Numbered from the stretch's first letter, positions 1-6,695 are shown. The stretch is DNA of 9,968 bases from Thalassospiraceae bacterium (GCA_030637205.1 DAOVVL010000043.1:1-9968), one strand, 5' to 3'. Translations and numbers: made by a program. Notes: generated from the letters alone by a model not told the origin.

Positions 1-1
1 C

Positions 2-250
2 CACCCCGGCGACGCCATGGATAAAAACCTCTATGACCTGCCGCCCGAAGAACTGGCTGATGTACCGACGGTTTGTGGTTCGCTTCGCGAAGCACTCGAT
101 AGCTTAGATGCTGATCGCGACTACCTGAAAAAGGGCGACGTGTTCGACGACGACATGATCGACGGCTATCTCGCGCTGAAGTGGGAAGAAGTGTACAACT
201 TTGAACACACCCCCCACCCGGTCGAATTTAAAATGTATTACAGCAGCTAA
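2..250 (+). CDS. glnA: Glutamine synthetase type I, C-terminal end (partial)
   Basis: This is the last 82 codons of glutamine synthetase, the cytosolic enzyme that makes glutamine from glutamate, ammonia and ATP. The 5' part lies outside the window; the reading frame is open from base 2 and gives HPGDAMDKNLYDLPPEE. That motif is the classic adenylylation loop of GlnA type I (GSI-beta), and the modifiable tyrosine (equivalent to E. coli Tyr397) is encoded at 32-34, so regulation by the GlnE adenylyltransferase is expected. The downstream stretch VCGSLREALDSLDADRDYL and the C-terminal HPVEFKMYYSS are also standard for the family. The gene ends at TAA 248-250 and is followed by a strong terminator, so it is the last gene of its transcript. 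In many alphaproteobacteria glnB lies directly upstream, which cannot be checked here. Identification is very secure. Confidence 0.97.
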   Translation, partial: HPGDAMDKNLYDLPPEELADVPTVCGSLREALDSLDADRDYLKKGDVFDDDMIDGYLALKWEEVYNFEHTPHPVEFKMYYSS

Positions 251-274
251 TCCAGCTGTTCACGACCTAACAAA

Positions 275-306
275 AGCCCCCGCAGGAAACTGTGGGGGCT
301 TTTTTT
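275..306 (+). terminator. Intrinsic terminator of glnA, possibly bidirectional
   Basis: An 11-bp stem (275-285 with 290-300, one G-U pair) closes a GAAA tetraloop and runs straight into a seven-T tract (300-306). It begins 24 nt after the glnA stop. The four A residues at 271-274 give a short T tract on the other strand, so it may also stop the convergent oxidoreductase transcript, whose stop codon is at 315-317. Confidence 0.93.
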
Positions 307-314
307 GTGGGGGT

Positions 315-1280
315 TCACATGGTGATGACGACTTTGCCCTGCGCGTGGCCTTTTTCAAGGTAGGCGATGGCATCGGCAACTTCGATCAACGGGAAACTTC
401 GATCGATTAGCGGCGTAACTTTTCCGGCTTCGATCAGTTCCGCAATGAAGCCTAAATCCTTTTGGTTGGCCTTGTTGATCATCGAGATCATTTTCTGCTT
501 TGAGGTCATTGAAATCCACAAGCCCGCCACAAAGGTTCCGGGAAAATCTGCACCCCCGATAAAGACATAATGCCCATCGGGGCTTAGCACGCGCTTGACT
601 TCAAACGCCGAACTGGAACCCGCCGTGCCAATGATCAGGTCATAAACCTTTTCGCCTGCTGTGAAGTCTTCGCGTGTGTAATCAATCACATGATCGGCGC
701 CGAGACTTCGCACCATTTCCACATTGCGCGTGCTGGTGACGCCCGTGACCTCTGCGCCCAGCGCCTTGGCGATTTGCACGGCAAAAGACCCGACCCCGCC
801 CGATGCGCCGTTGATCAAGACTTTCTGGCCCGCCTGAAGTTTTCCATGATCGCGTATTGCATGCAGCGCGGTGACAGCCGCCAGCGGCACGGCGGCGGCT
901 TGTGCGAATGTGAGGGCGGCCGGTTTCAACACCAATGCGTCTTCGCTCGTGCTTACATATTCTGCAAAAGCGCCCATGCCGCTTTCAAAAATATCACCAA
1001 ACACTTCATCGCCAGCTTTAAACTGTTTGACGTTTTGGCCCACGGCCTCAACCGTTCCCGCAATGTCGGCGCCAAGGATCTTGGTTTTGGGTTTGAACAA
1101 GCCAAAGCCCGAGATCCGCACGATAAACGGATCGGCCCTGAGCACATGCCAGTCCGCCGGGTTGGTCGACGCTGCGTGAATTTTGATCAAGACTTCGCCA
1201 TCACCGGGTGTCGGTTTTTCGATCTCTTCAACCTGAAGAACATCGGGCGATCCGTATTGATGGCAAACCACGGCTTTCAT
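315..1280 (-). CDS. NAD(P)-dependent alcohol dehydrogenase / quinone oxidoreductase-like (MDR superfamily)
   Basis: This encodes a 321-residue medium-chain reductase, soluble and presumably NADPH-dependent, of the quinone oxidoreductase (zeta-crystallin-like) branch. Residues 1-120 form the GroES-like domain (MKAVVCHQYGSPDVLQ; STNPADWHVLR near 38-48). The Rossmann domain has its nucleotide-binding loop NGASGGVGS at 157-165, and the C-terminus GHAQGKVVI is typical. The only cysteine is Cys6, so the catalytic and structural zinc ligands of zinc alcohol dehydrogenases are absent. An in-frame ATG exists upstream at 1338-1340, but the ATG at 1278-1280 has GGAGG 7 nt before it and gives the family's normal N-terminus, so I use it. 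The gene is downstream of the desaturase gene on the same strand but separated by about 160 nt that include a hairpin terminator. The physiological substrate (quinone, enone or enal) cannot be told from sequence. Confidence 0.92.
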   Translation of the reverse strand: MKAVVCHQYGSPDVLQVEEIEKPTPGDGEVLIKIHAASTNPADWHVLRADPFIVRISGFGLFKPKTKILGADIAGTVEAVGQNVKQFKAGDEVFGDIFESGMGAFAEYVSTSEDALVLKPAALTFAQAAAVPLAAVTALHAIRDHGKLQAGQKVLINGASGGVGSFAVQIAKALGAEVTGVTSTRNVEMVRSLGADHVIDYTREDFTAGEKVYDLIIGTAGSSSAFEVKRVLSPDGHYVFIGGADFPGTFVAGLWISMTSKQKMISMINKANQKDLGFIAELIEAGKVTPLIDRSFPLIEVADAIAYLEKGHAQGKVVITM

Positions 1281-1287
1281 AATAGTG

Positions 1288-1292
1288 CCTCC
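1288..1292 (-). promoter_or_regulatory. Ribosome binding site that fixes the start of the oxidoreductase gene
   Basis: The minus strand reads GGAGG here, 7 nt before the ATG at 1280-1278. The upstream ATG at 1340 would add 20 residues outside the family fold, so this site decides for the shorter protein. Confidence 0.85.
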
Positions 1293-1349
1293 GGTTACGG
1301 CTAAGTCCGCAGCCATTATACGCTCCAATATACGCCCCAATAAAGACTA

Positions 1350-1375
1350 AAGGCCCCGCCAGATGGTGGGGCCTT
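1350..1375 (-). terminator. Probable terminator after the desaturase gene
   Basis: An 11-bp stem (1350-1360 with 1365-1375, one G-U pair) with the four-base loop AGAT lies about 65 nt beyond the desaturase stop. On the minus strand it is followed by TTTAGTCTTTATT, an imperfect T tract. On the plus strand no T tract follows, so it serves the minus strand. A second GC hairpin nearer the gene (about 1407-1422) lacks Ts. Confidence 0.65.
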
Positions 1376-1439
1376 CGGTGTCATGCGTAATGCCGCAATG
1401 TATTTGGCGGCGCGCTTGCCGCTTTAAGGTGGGCTTTTC

Positions 1440-2459
1440 CTAAGCAGAAGCCGGTTTCAGATCGCTAAAGCCGACCAGCTGGCGTGACTTTTCATCCCAC
1501 AAGGACAAACGAATTGATTTCAGGCTGTCGCGAATGGTCATGCGGCACATGCCTTTCAGTTCCGGGCTGGCGTTCAGGCATTCTTTCAGGCGGTAAAACG
1601 GGATCGATCCGCACAGATGGTGAATGTGGTGAATGCCAATGGAACCGGTGATCCAGTTCAATACGCCAGGCAGCACATAGTACGAGCTTCCCAAAATGGC
1701 GGCGCTGTGGAAATCCCATTCTTTATCGGCTTCCCAGTGAGTATCTGCGAATTGGTGCTGGATATAGAACAACCAACCACCGGCCCAGATTGCAACGCAC
1801 GAAATCGGCAACATGACCATAATATATGTCTGGAAACCGACCAGCCAGATCAGCGAACCATGCACCAGCACCAACGCCACGTTGGTCAACAGTATACTGC
1901 GCCAGATCTTGGCAAACGGGAACGGTTGAGCAAACGGAAACCGCTGGTCGATGATGAAGTGATACGGCGAGCCGATCAACAGCCATACCAGCGGATTGCG
2001 ATAGGTGCGGTATGCCAGTTTTTTAAGCGGCGTAAGCGCCTCGTATTCGGCCACCGTCTTGGTGTCGATGTCGCCAAAACCGCGCTTGGTGAGGTTGCCG
2101 GACGTTGCGTGGTGCATGGCGTGGGCTTCCATCCAGAACGTGTACGGCGTCAGGGTAAACACACTCATCAAACGCCCAACGAATGTATTGGCGCCGCGGG
2201 TGCGGAAAAACGAGCCGTGGCCACAATCATGCTGGATGATAAACATGCGCACCAAAAACCCCCCGGCCGGGATCGTCAACAGCAGCCCTGCCCAGTAAAT
2301 TTCATTGACCACCAGCATCAATGCCATGGAAGTCAGCACCAAAAACGGGACTGTGGTGATCGCTAGCTGAGAAATGCTCTGAGCTGTATCGGCGCCTTTA
2401 TATTCTGCACAATGCACTGCCAAACGGCGTGCCGTGGCTTTAAATTCTTCGTTTGTCAT
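1440..2459 (-). CDS. Membrane fatty acid desaturase (three histidine boxes)
   Basis: This 339-residue integral membrane di-iron desaturase should introduce a cis double bond into membrane fatty acyl chains using O2 and an electron donor. All three histidine boxes that bind the two irons are present: HDCGH (77-81), HAMHH (113-117) and HHIHH (277-281). Hydrophobic segments lie at about 33-51, 55-75, 156-170, 187-208 and 212-234, matching the usual two-hairpin topology. The spacing and the first box with an extra residue (HxxxH) resemble bacterial Delta12/omega-6-type (DesA-like) desaturases of the FA_desaturase family, but regiospecificity cannot be read from sequence. The start ATG has only a weak AGG about 12 nt upstream. 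No electron-transfer partner (ferredoxin, flavodoxin reductase) is adjacent. A perfect inverted repeat sits in the leader (2544-2563). Confidence 0.92.
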   Translation of the reverse strand: MTNEEFKATARRLAVHCAEYKGADTAQSISQLAITTVPFLVLTSMALMLVVNEIYWAGLLLTIPAGGFLVRMFIIQHDCGHGSFFRTRGANTFVGRLMSVFTLTPYTFWMEAHAMHHATSGNLTKRGFGDIDTKTVAEYEALTPLKKLAYRTYRNPLVWLLIGSPYHFIIDQRFPFAQPFPFAKIWRSILLTNVALVLVHGSLIWLVGFQTYIMVMLPISCVAIWAGGWLFYIQHQFADTHWEADKEWDFHSAAILGSSYYVLPGVLNWITGSIGIHHIHHLCGSIPFYRLKECLNASPELKGMCRMTIRDSLKSIRLSLWDEKSRQLVGFSDLKPASA

Positions 2460-2543
2460 ATTTTTAAGTACCTGCTCAGTGAACCAGTGTCATCGACGTT
2501 CCCAATGAAAAATCAACCTATCTAAACACACTGGGCTTTGGAA

Positions 2544-2563
2544 GGATTTTCCATCGAAAATCC
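2544..2563. promoter_or_regulatory. Perfect inverted repeat in the desaturase leader (possible operator or leader hairpin)
   Basis: GGATTTTC (2544-2551) and GAAAATCC (2556-2563) form a perfect 8-bp palindrome around the four bases CATC, 85 nt before the desaturase ATG. It could be a binding site for a dimeric regulator or an RNA hairpin in the 5' leader. The symmetry is seen directly; the function is inference. The surrounding 2460-2730 interval holds no gene that I can support. Confidence 0.4.
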
Positions 2564-2586
2564 CTAAAAGAGGCTTAAAATATAGC

Positions 2587-2616
2587 TATTTATGACCATT
2601 CAAACTGGTTTTTCAA
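2587..2616 (-). promoter_or_regulatory. Candidate promoter of the desaturase gene
   Basis: On the minus strand TTGAAA (2616-2611) and TAAATA (2592-2587) are spaced by 18 bp within an AT-rich stretch. Transcription would start about 100-120 nt before the ATG and would include the inverted repeat at 2544-2563. The -10 match is poor, so this is a weak call. Confidence 0.22.
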
Positions 2617-2730
2617 CGCCTGGAAGTAGCTTTTCCATAAATGAACGTGATGCGGGCAGGTTCTTGAGGCATGGATTCGCACCCCCTAATTGGTGCCAAC
2701 AGCCATTTCAATCAATGCATACGAAGGCGC

Positions 2731-3039
2731 TCATTCGTCTTTGAGCCGCTCAACGATCGGCCCCAGCGCCTGAAAGCGCAGGTACGCGCCGACAATGATG
2801 AACGCAAGCCCCACCAGACACCAGAAAATGGGATGCACGGTGCGTTCGACCGAACTGAAGAAGTAGCCGCGCGCCGGTTCCATCAAGGTGGCAAAGAACA
2901 TATAGGACGCAGAAAACAAAATGATGGTCATTCCACTGCGCAACAGCAACATGGTTGAAAGCCAGGTTGAGTGCTGGCGGACCCGCATTTCGTGTTCCGC
3001 GCGTTCCCAGAAATCGTCTGATTGCGGATCAAGTGACAT
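2731..3039 (-). CDS. Small two-helix membrane protein, function unknown
   Basis: I do not recognise this 102-residue protein. It starts MSLDPQSDDFWERAEHEM with a charged, probably helical cytoplasmic N-terminus. Two hydrophobic segments follow, at about 36-53 (GMTIILFSASYMFFATLM) and 70-88 (PIFWCLVGLAFIIVGAYLR), joined by a short loop (MEPARGYFFSSVERTVH), and the protein ends in a charged tail (PIVERLKDE). Both ends are therefore probably cytoplasmic. An upstream in-frame GTG at 3048-3046 overlaps the Shine-Dalgarno, whereas the ATG at 3039-3037 has GGGAG 8 nt upstream, so I use the ATG. It lies 271 nt upstream of the desaturase on the same strand, with no clear terminator between them, so co-transcription is possible. 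The domain layout looks like a genuine small inner-membrane protein and not a random open frame. Confidence 0.72.
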   Translation of the reverse strand: MSLDPQSDDFWERAEHEMRVRQHSTWLSTMLLLRSGMTIILFSASYMFFATLMEPARGYFFSSVERTVHPIFWCLVGLAFIIVGAYLRFQALGPIVERLKDE

Positions 3040-3144
3040 GGCTCTCACTCCCTATAAAATAACCGACAATCAGTTTCCCCTATTTTGCGCCGTTCATCAA
3101 TCCGCATGGCAGATATGGGGCCATGCCCCAAAAAGGTCACTTTG

Positions 3145-3177
3145 TTAACATCAGGGAAACATCTTCTTGGGCATAAT
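3145..3177 (+). promoter_or_regulatory. Weak candidate promoter for the 57-residue small gene
   Basis: CATAAT (3172-3177) matches the -10 consensus at five of six positions and lies in the AT-rich segment before the small gene. The best -35-like element, TTAACA (3145-3150), is 21 bp away, which is too far for a normal sigma-70 promoter, so only the -10 element carries weight. The rest of the divergent gap (3040-3226) shows no other gene. Confidence 0.22.
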
Positions 3178-3187
3178 TATAGGTGAG

Positions 3188-3217
3188 AGATGGAAGAAGT
3201 TTCCATCTTCGATGGAG
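3188..3217 (+). promoter_or_regulatory. Two mutually exclusive hairpins over the ribosome binding site of the 57-residue gene
   Basis: Hairpin A pairs AGATGGAA (3188-3195) with TTCCATCT (3201-3208), 8 perfect base pairs and a 5-nt loop. Hairpin B pairs TCCATC (3202-3207) with GATGGA (3211-3216) across a 3-nt loop. Both use the same TCCATC segment. B includes the GGA of the Shine-Dalgarno GGAG (3214-3217), while A would leave it free. The pairing is seen directly. A translational switch or thermometer role is inference. Confidence 0.4.
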
Positions 3218-3226
3218 TAGTGAGCC

Positions 3227-3400
3227 ATGGGACAGAATGTTAGGGTTCACGAAGCCGGAGGTCCAAGCGAAATGGAACGCCTGGCCGAACGGCTGATCAA
3301 GCGTCTTGGTGTGGAGGGAGCTTTAAGAAGCTGCCGTGAAAACCATTGGGATGGTGTGCTGAAAGTCATTCAGCTGCGATTCCGTGGGGGTCCGATCTAA
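3227..3400 (+). CDS. Small 57-residue protein, function unknown
   Basis: This short gene runs from ATG 3227 to TAA 3400 and encodes 57 residues, beginning MGQNVRVHEAGGPSEMERLA and ending in LRFRGGPI. GGAG lies 9 nt before the ATG, and a hairpin terminator with seven Ts follows the stop within about 35-65 nt, so the unit has a complete set of gene signals. The middle (about 15-51) is a charged amphipathic sequence, ERLIKRLGVEGALRSC then RENHWDGVLKVIQ, which would form two helices; there is no membrane segment or signal peptide. Its style, a basic helix followed by a CRENxWDGVL stretch, reminds me of small hypothetical proteins in alphaproteobacteria, but this is memory and not a search result. 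The upstream leader can form alternative hairpins. No function is proposed. Confidence 0.72.
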   Translation: MGQNVRVHEAGGPSEMERLAERLIKRLGVEGALRSCRENHWDGVLKVIQLRFRGGPI

Positions 3401-3432
3401 GCTCGAGGAGCGCCAAAGATTAGATGCTTGTT

Positions 3433-3466
3433 ACCAGTTGCCCCCTTGCGGCGACGCGGTTTTTTT
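3433..3466 (+). terminator. Intrinsic terminator after the 57-residue gene
   Basis: GTTGCC (3437-3442) pairs with GGCGAC (3450-3455), including one G-U pair, and ACC (3433-3435) pairs with GGT (3458-3460) across a small internal loop. Seven Ts follow (3460-3466). It stands 33 nt after the stop codon and would separate the small gene from the AsmA-like gene that starts at 3503. Confidence 0.62.
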
Positions 3467-3502
3467 CGTGCCTAAATCCCCACCTGCTGATATCTTCAAA
3501 CA

Positions 3503-4357
3503 ATGCTGAAAAAACTATTCATCACTATTGGTGTTCTGGCGGTCGTAGTCGTGGTCAGCGTTTACATGCTGACGTCTAACATCAATTCCATCGTCAAAAC
3601 CGCCATCGAAGAAGGCGGCTCGCGCGTCACCGGGGTTCAGGTGCGCCTTGATAAATCCAACATTGACCTGGCCAACGCACGCGGTGCCCTGTTTGGCCTC
3701 AGCGTCGCCAACCCGGCCGGCTTTAATACCGCGCGCGCCATCAAGTTCGGCGCCATCGGGCTGGAACTGGGTTCTGGCAGCACCACCCGGTTATTGGTGA
3801 TCGACAAGGTGGTCATCGATGGCCCCGAAATCACTTACGAAATCGGCATCACCGGATCAAACATCGATGCGATACAGGACCATATCGATGAATACACTTC
3901 GTTACCCAGCCTGCCCGGCGAAAAAATCGCTTCGCTGCCTTTACCCGGCGTTTCCGACGACATTTCAAGCAGCAACGACAGCATTGGGCCGAAACTGTGG
4001 ATCAAGGATCTGTATATCAATAACGCTAAACTCAACGTCAGCGCATCGCTGATGCAGGGCAAGACGCTGAGCACCACCCTTCCCGACATTCATCTTGAAG
4101 ATATCGGCGAACAGGGTGGCGGCGCAGGGGTTGGTGAAGTGGCCGATGAAATTATGGCGGCCATTTCCAAACACGCCGGCAGTGCCGCCGGGTCGCTGGA
4201 CCTTGGCCAACTGGGCTTAAGTGATTGGGGCAAGAATTTAGAAGGTGTCACAAAAGGTGCAACCGACACGCTTGAAAAAGCCGGAAGCGGCGCGACCGAC
4301 GCGCTCGGGAGCGGCCTTAAAGATGCCGGCGATACGCTAAAAGGCATTTTCAAGTAG
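3503..4357 (+). CDS. AsmA-like membrane-anchored periplasmic protein
   Basis: This 284-residue protein has one N-terminal transmembrane helix (about 4-23, LFITIGVLAVVVVVSVYML) after two lysines, which points to an inner-membrane anchor with the body in the periplasm. The region from about 25 to 200 has the beta-rich pattern of AsmA/DUF748-type domains: a start like NSIVKTAIEEGGSRVTG, then LSVANPAGF, IKFGAIGLEL, VIDKVVIDGPEITYEI and LWIKDLYINNAKL. AsmA-family proteins are linked to outer-membrane and lipid homeostasis, but most are much longer, so this is a short member. The last 40 residues (about 245-284) are a Gly/Ala/Asp/Lys-rich tail with repeats like GATDTLEKAGSGATDALGSG, probably an amphipathic helix. 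The start lacks a clear Shine-Dalgarno but gives a proper anchor. Its stop is 10 nt from the stop of the convergent MFS gene. Family assignment is moderately sure; function is not. Confidence 0.8.
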   Translation: MLKKLFITIGVLAVVVVVSVYMLTSNINSIVKTAIEEGGSRVTGVQVRLDKSNIDLANARGALFGLSVANPAGFNTARAIKFGAIGLELGSGSTTRLLVIDKVVIDGPEITYEIGITGSNIDAIQDHIDEYTSLPSLPGEKIASLPLPGVSDDISSSNDSIGPKLWIKDLYINNAKLNVSASLMQGKTLSTTLPDIHLEDIGEQGGGAGVGEVADEIMAAISKHAGSAAGSLDLGQLGLSDWGKNLEGVTKGATDTLEKAGSGATDALGSGLKDAGDTLKGIFK

Positions 4358-4367
4358 CGGCCTCTGT

Positions 4368-5573
4368 TTATTGATTATCTTTAAGACTGGCGAGTTCGGC
4401 AAGCCTGAGGCTGCGCGCATACCACAGCGTTGCCAGTAACGTGATAAGCAGAAATGGCGCCATGCCACTGTTTACATAATCCCAGCCCGAAATATTCATC
4501 AACGCACCGGAAGAAAATGATCCGGTCGCGGCCGCGATGCTGACGATCAGTTCGTTCAGGCCCTGCACCTTGGCTTTTTCCGATGGCCGGTACGCATGGG
4601 TGAGTAACGATGTGCCGCCGACAAACAGGAAATTCCAGCCCACGCCGAGCAAAATCAAGGCGATCAGGAAGTTTTCAAAATCAAGGCCCGAAACCGCGAT
4701 GGCCCCGCTAAGCGCAAACAACCCCATGCCCGCGTACAAAACCTTGAACACGCCAAAGCGCGAGATGAGCCAGCCGGAAAAGAACGACGGCACAAACATC
4801 GCCAAAACGTGGCCCTGGATCACGCCGCCGGTGGCTTCGATCGAATGGCCGTGATGATCCATAGCCAGCGGTGTTGCGGTCATAATCAACACCATCAACC
4901 CGTACGCCATAGCGGCGCTGAGTGCTGCGGCAATAAACACCGGCTGGACCACAATTTCAGATAGTGGCCGGGCGGGTTCGCTATGGGTTTCTTCAGCCGC
5001 GCGCGGCAGCGACAGCATGGAAACCACACCAAGCGCCACCACGCTGACCCCCGCCGAGACAACAAACGCGCCGGCAAAGGCATGGGGCGCCAACAGATCG
5101 CGGCTGGTGACCGCAATCCACGGGCCGATCAGCGCCGCCGCCACGCCACCGGCCATCACATAGGATATGGCGCGGTTGGTAAATTCACGGGGCGCTACAT
5201 CAACGGCGGCAAAACGATAGTATTGGGTATGTGCCTGATAGATGCCGCCAATGAACGTGGCCGCACCGAACATCCAGAAATTGTTTTCGATCATCGCATA
5301 GGCCGCCAGCAGGCCGCTGACGATGCCCATGGTGGTGCCAAACATCAGCCCTGCGCGCCTGCCGATGCGCCGCATCACCAATGATGCCGGAACCGTGGTG
5401 ACCATACCGCCGATCACATAAAGCGCCACCGGCACCGTTGCCAGCGTCTTGTTGTCGGCCAGCATGTAACCGACCAAGCCGCTGAACGTAATCATGATCA
5501 CGCCGGAAATCAGGAACAAGCCTTGCGCGGTTGCCAGCAGCAACACATTCCTGCGGTAGTTCGCCAAAGCCAT
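4368..5573 (-). CDS. Major facilitator superfamily transporter
   Basis: This is a 401-residue MFS permease of the inner membrane with about 12 hydrophobic helices in two halves, split by the polar central loop near 188-208 (PRAAEETHSEPARPLSE). A variant of MFS motif A lies between helices 2 and 3 (VMRRIGRRAGLMFG, about 66-79). The segments QAHTQYYRFAAVDVAP (about 113-128) and the second-half LGVGWNFLFVGG (about 309-320) are typical of a group of proteobacterial MFS proteins of unknown substrate. The start ATG overlaps the stop of the EamA gene in TGATG, and GGGGG lies 7 nt before it on the coding strand, so translation is probably coupled. The pair may form one export unit or simply share an operon. 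The substrate cannot be assigned. Confidence 0.92.
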   Translation of the reverse strand: MALANYRRNVLLLATAQGLFLISGVIMITFSGLVGYMLADNKTLATVPVALYVIGGMVTTVPASLVMRRIGRRAGLMFGTTMGIVSGLLAAYAMIENNFWMFGAATFIGGIYQAHTQYYRFAAVDVAPREFTNRAISYVMAGGVAAALIGPWIAVTSRDLLAPHAFAGAFVVSAGVSVVALGVVSMLSLPRAAEETHSEPARPLSEIVVQPVFIAAALSAAMAYGLMVLIMTATPLAMDHHGHSIEATGGVIQGHVLAMFVPSFFSGWLISRFGVFKVLYAGMGLFALSGAIAVSGLDFENFLIALILLGVGWNFLFVGGTSLLTHAYRPSEKAKVQGLNELIVSIAAATGSFSSGALMNISGWDYVNSGMAPFLLITLLATLWYARSLRLAELASLKDNQ

Positions 5574-6484
5574 CAGCTGGCCCCCTGAAGTTTTCTTGTG
5601 GTCGTGGTCAGCAATATTCCGGTCACAATCGGCACCACCCCCATCGCATGATAGAATTCAAGGCGTTCACCCAAAAACAAGATGGCAAGGATAGCACTGG
5701 AAAGCGGGATGACATGGATAAACAAGCCGGCCCGGTTCGCGCCGACAATGCTGACGGCTTTGTTCCAGCAGATAAACGAAATGATGGATGCAAACACCGC
5801 GACGTAGGCAATCGCCGCCAGGTTGGTTGAACTGATTTCAAACCCGCCTTTGATTGCATATTCCCACAAGTAAGGCGGCAGCAAAATCGCAACCGCAATC
5901 AGGTTCAACGCCGTGAGCAAGATCATGGGCGGCAGTTCTTTAGGAACGCGGCGCAGCAGGACCGAATAAATCGACCAGCCCAGAACCGATCCCAGCACCC
6001 ACAGATCGCCCGGCGCAAACGACAGGTTCATCAGAACGTCCACATCGCCGCGCGTAATGATGGCGCCCACCCCGATAAACGAAATGGCGATGCCGACGCC
6101 TTGGCGTGCCGTCAGGCGTTCTTCGCCAAACAGGTATGAGATCACCGGGATCACCAACGGCATGGTGGCCAGCACCAGGGTCGCGTTAATCGCCGTGGTG
6201 GTGTTTAAGGCGATATAGGCAAAGCTGTGAAAAATCGCCATGCCGCTTAACGCCAGCACAAACAACAGCCGGAAATGCTTAAAGATCAAGGCGCGGTGCG
6301 CCCAGATGCCGGGCGCGGTAAAGGCCAGCAAGATTAGCGCCGACAAGACCCAACGCCAGAACGTCAGCCCCAACGGCGGAATTTCCGCATGAACGGCGCG
6401 CCCGACCACAAAATTTCCGCCCCAGATCACGGTGGCGATGACCAGCAACAGATAGGGCGACGGTTGAAAACGCACGTTGGGCAA
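5573..6484 (-). CDS. EamA/DMT-family transporter
   Basis: This encodes a permease of about 303 residues with ten hydrophobic helices arranged as two EamA repeats, as in RhaT/YdcZ-like drug/metabolite transporters. The first repeat starts PYLLLVIATVIWGGNFVVGR, and both repeats end in the family signature, FGEERLTARQGVGIAISFIGV and FLGERLEFYHAMGVVPIVTG. The open frame continues upstream to an ATG at 6727, but that extension (about 81 residues) is not EamA-like and overlaps the start of the 32-residue plus-strand gene at 6704. I therefore choose TTG 6484-6482, which has AAAAGGA 11 nt upstream; GTG 6475-6473 is the alternative and gives MRFQPSPYLLL. It is the first gene of a pair with the MFS permease, overlapping it by one base. 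Substrate unknown; export of an amino acid or other metabolite is common in the family. Confidence 0.88.
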   Translation of the reverse strand: MPNVRFQPSPYLLLVIATVIWGGNFVVGRAVHAEIPPLGLTFWRWVLSALILLAFTAPGIWAHRALIFKHFRLLFVLALSGMAIFHSFAYIALNTTTAINATLVLATMPLVIPVISYLFGEERLTARQGVGIAISFIGVGAIITRGDVDVLMNLSFAPGDLWVLGSVLGWSIYSVLLRRVPKELPPMILLTALNLIAVAILLPPYLWEYAIKGGFEISSTNLAAIAYVAVFASIISFICWNKAVSIVGANRAGLFIHVIPLSSAILAILFLGERLEFYHAMGVVPIVTGILLTTTTRKLQGAS

Positions 6485-6605
6485 GGTCGGGGAAGTCCTT
6501 TTGGGCTTAAAAATGTGCCCCCTTGGTACACGTTTTTTGAGGCCATGCCTAATGAAATGGGCAAAAAGTAGCTGTTTTGTTGAGCTTCCTAGCCATTGAA
6601 ACACC

Positions 6606-6635
6606 TTGACAATCCCTATCTGTTCATGCTTTGTT
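6606..6635 (+). promoter_or_regulatory. Candidate promoter for the 32-residue gene
   Basis: A perfect -35 hexamer TTGACA lies at 6606-6611. With a 17- or 18-bp spacer the -10 would be CTTTGT or TTTGTT (about 6629-6635), which is a poor match. Transcripts would have a leader of about 60 nt with a GC hairpin (6667-6683). The rest of the gap 6485-6703 shows no gene; a promoter for the EamA gene must also lie here but I could not locate it. Confidence 0.3.
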
Positions 6636-6666
6636 CTTACCAAGGAACGAAACACCTCTGGGCAAC

Positions 6667-6683
6667 GCCGGGCACCCCCCGGC
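6667..6683 (+). promoter_or_regulatory. GC-rich hairpin just before the ribosome binding site of the 32-residue gene
   Basis: GCCGGG (6667-6672) pairs perfectly with CCCGGC (6678-6683) around the loop CACCC, ending 5 nt before the AAAGGAG ribosome binding site. It has no T tract, so it is not a terminator. It could insulate the ribosome binding site or be part of a leader regulatory structure; it matches no riboswitch class I recognise. Confidence 0.35.
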
Positions 6684-6688
6684 AAGTT

Positions 6689-6695
6689 AAAGGAG
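6689..6695 (+). promoter_or_regulatory. Strong ribosome binding site of the 32-residue gene
   Basis: AAAGGAG sits 8 nt before ATG 6704 and is the main reason to accept this short gene. It also argues against the long N-terminal extension of the opposing EamA frame, which would cover it. Confidence 0.7.

Noticed and set aside
690..1304. 204-codon open frame on the plus strand
   Set aside because: It lies wholly antisense to the oxidoreductase gene, has no recognisable domain, and its composition (rich in Arg, His, Cys) is that of a shadow frame.
1617..2366. 249-codon open frame on the plus strand
   Set aside because: Antisense to the well-supported desaturase gene; its Gln/His/Arg-rich sequence shows no domain and is typical of a reverse-complement shadow.
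2660..2700. Sequence resembling a tRNA T-arm (GGTGCGAATCC on the minus strand)
   Set aside because: No acceptor stem, anticodon arm or D-arm can be built around it, so neither a tRNA nor a clear attachment-site remnant is supported.
3401..3411. GCTC-GAG-GAGC mini-hairpin directly after the 57-residue gene
   Set aside because: Only four base pairs and no T tract; the hairpin at 3433-3460 followed by seven Ts is the better terminator.
5531..5830. Plus-strand frame across the EamA-MFS junction
   Set aside because: Antisense to two clear transporter genes, no ribosome binding site, no recognisable protein.
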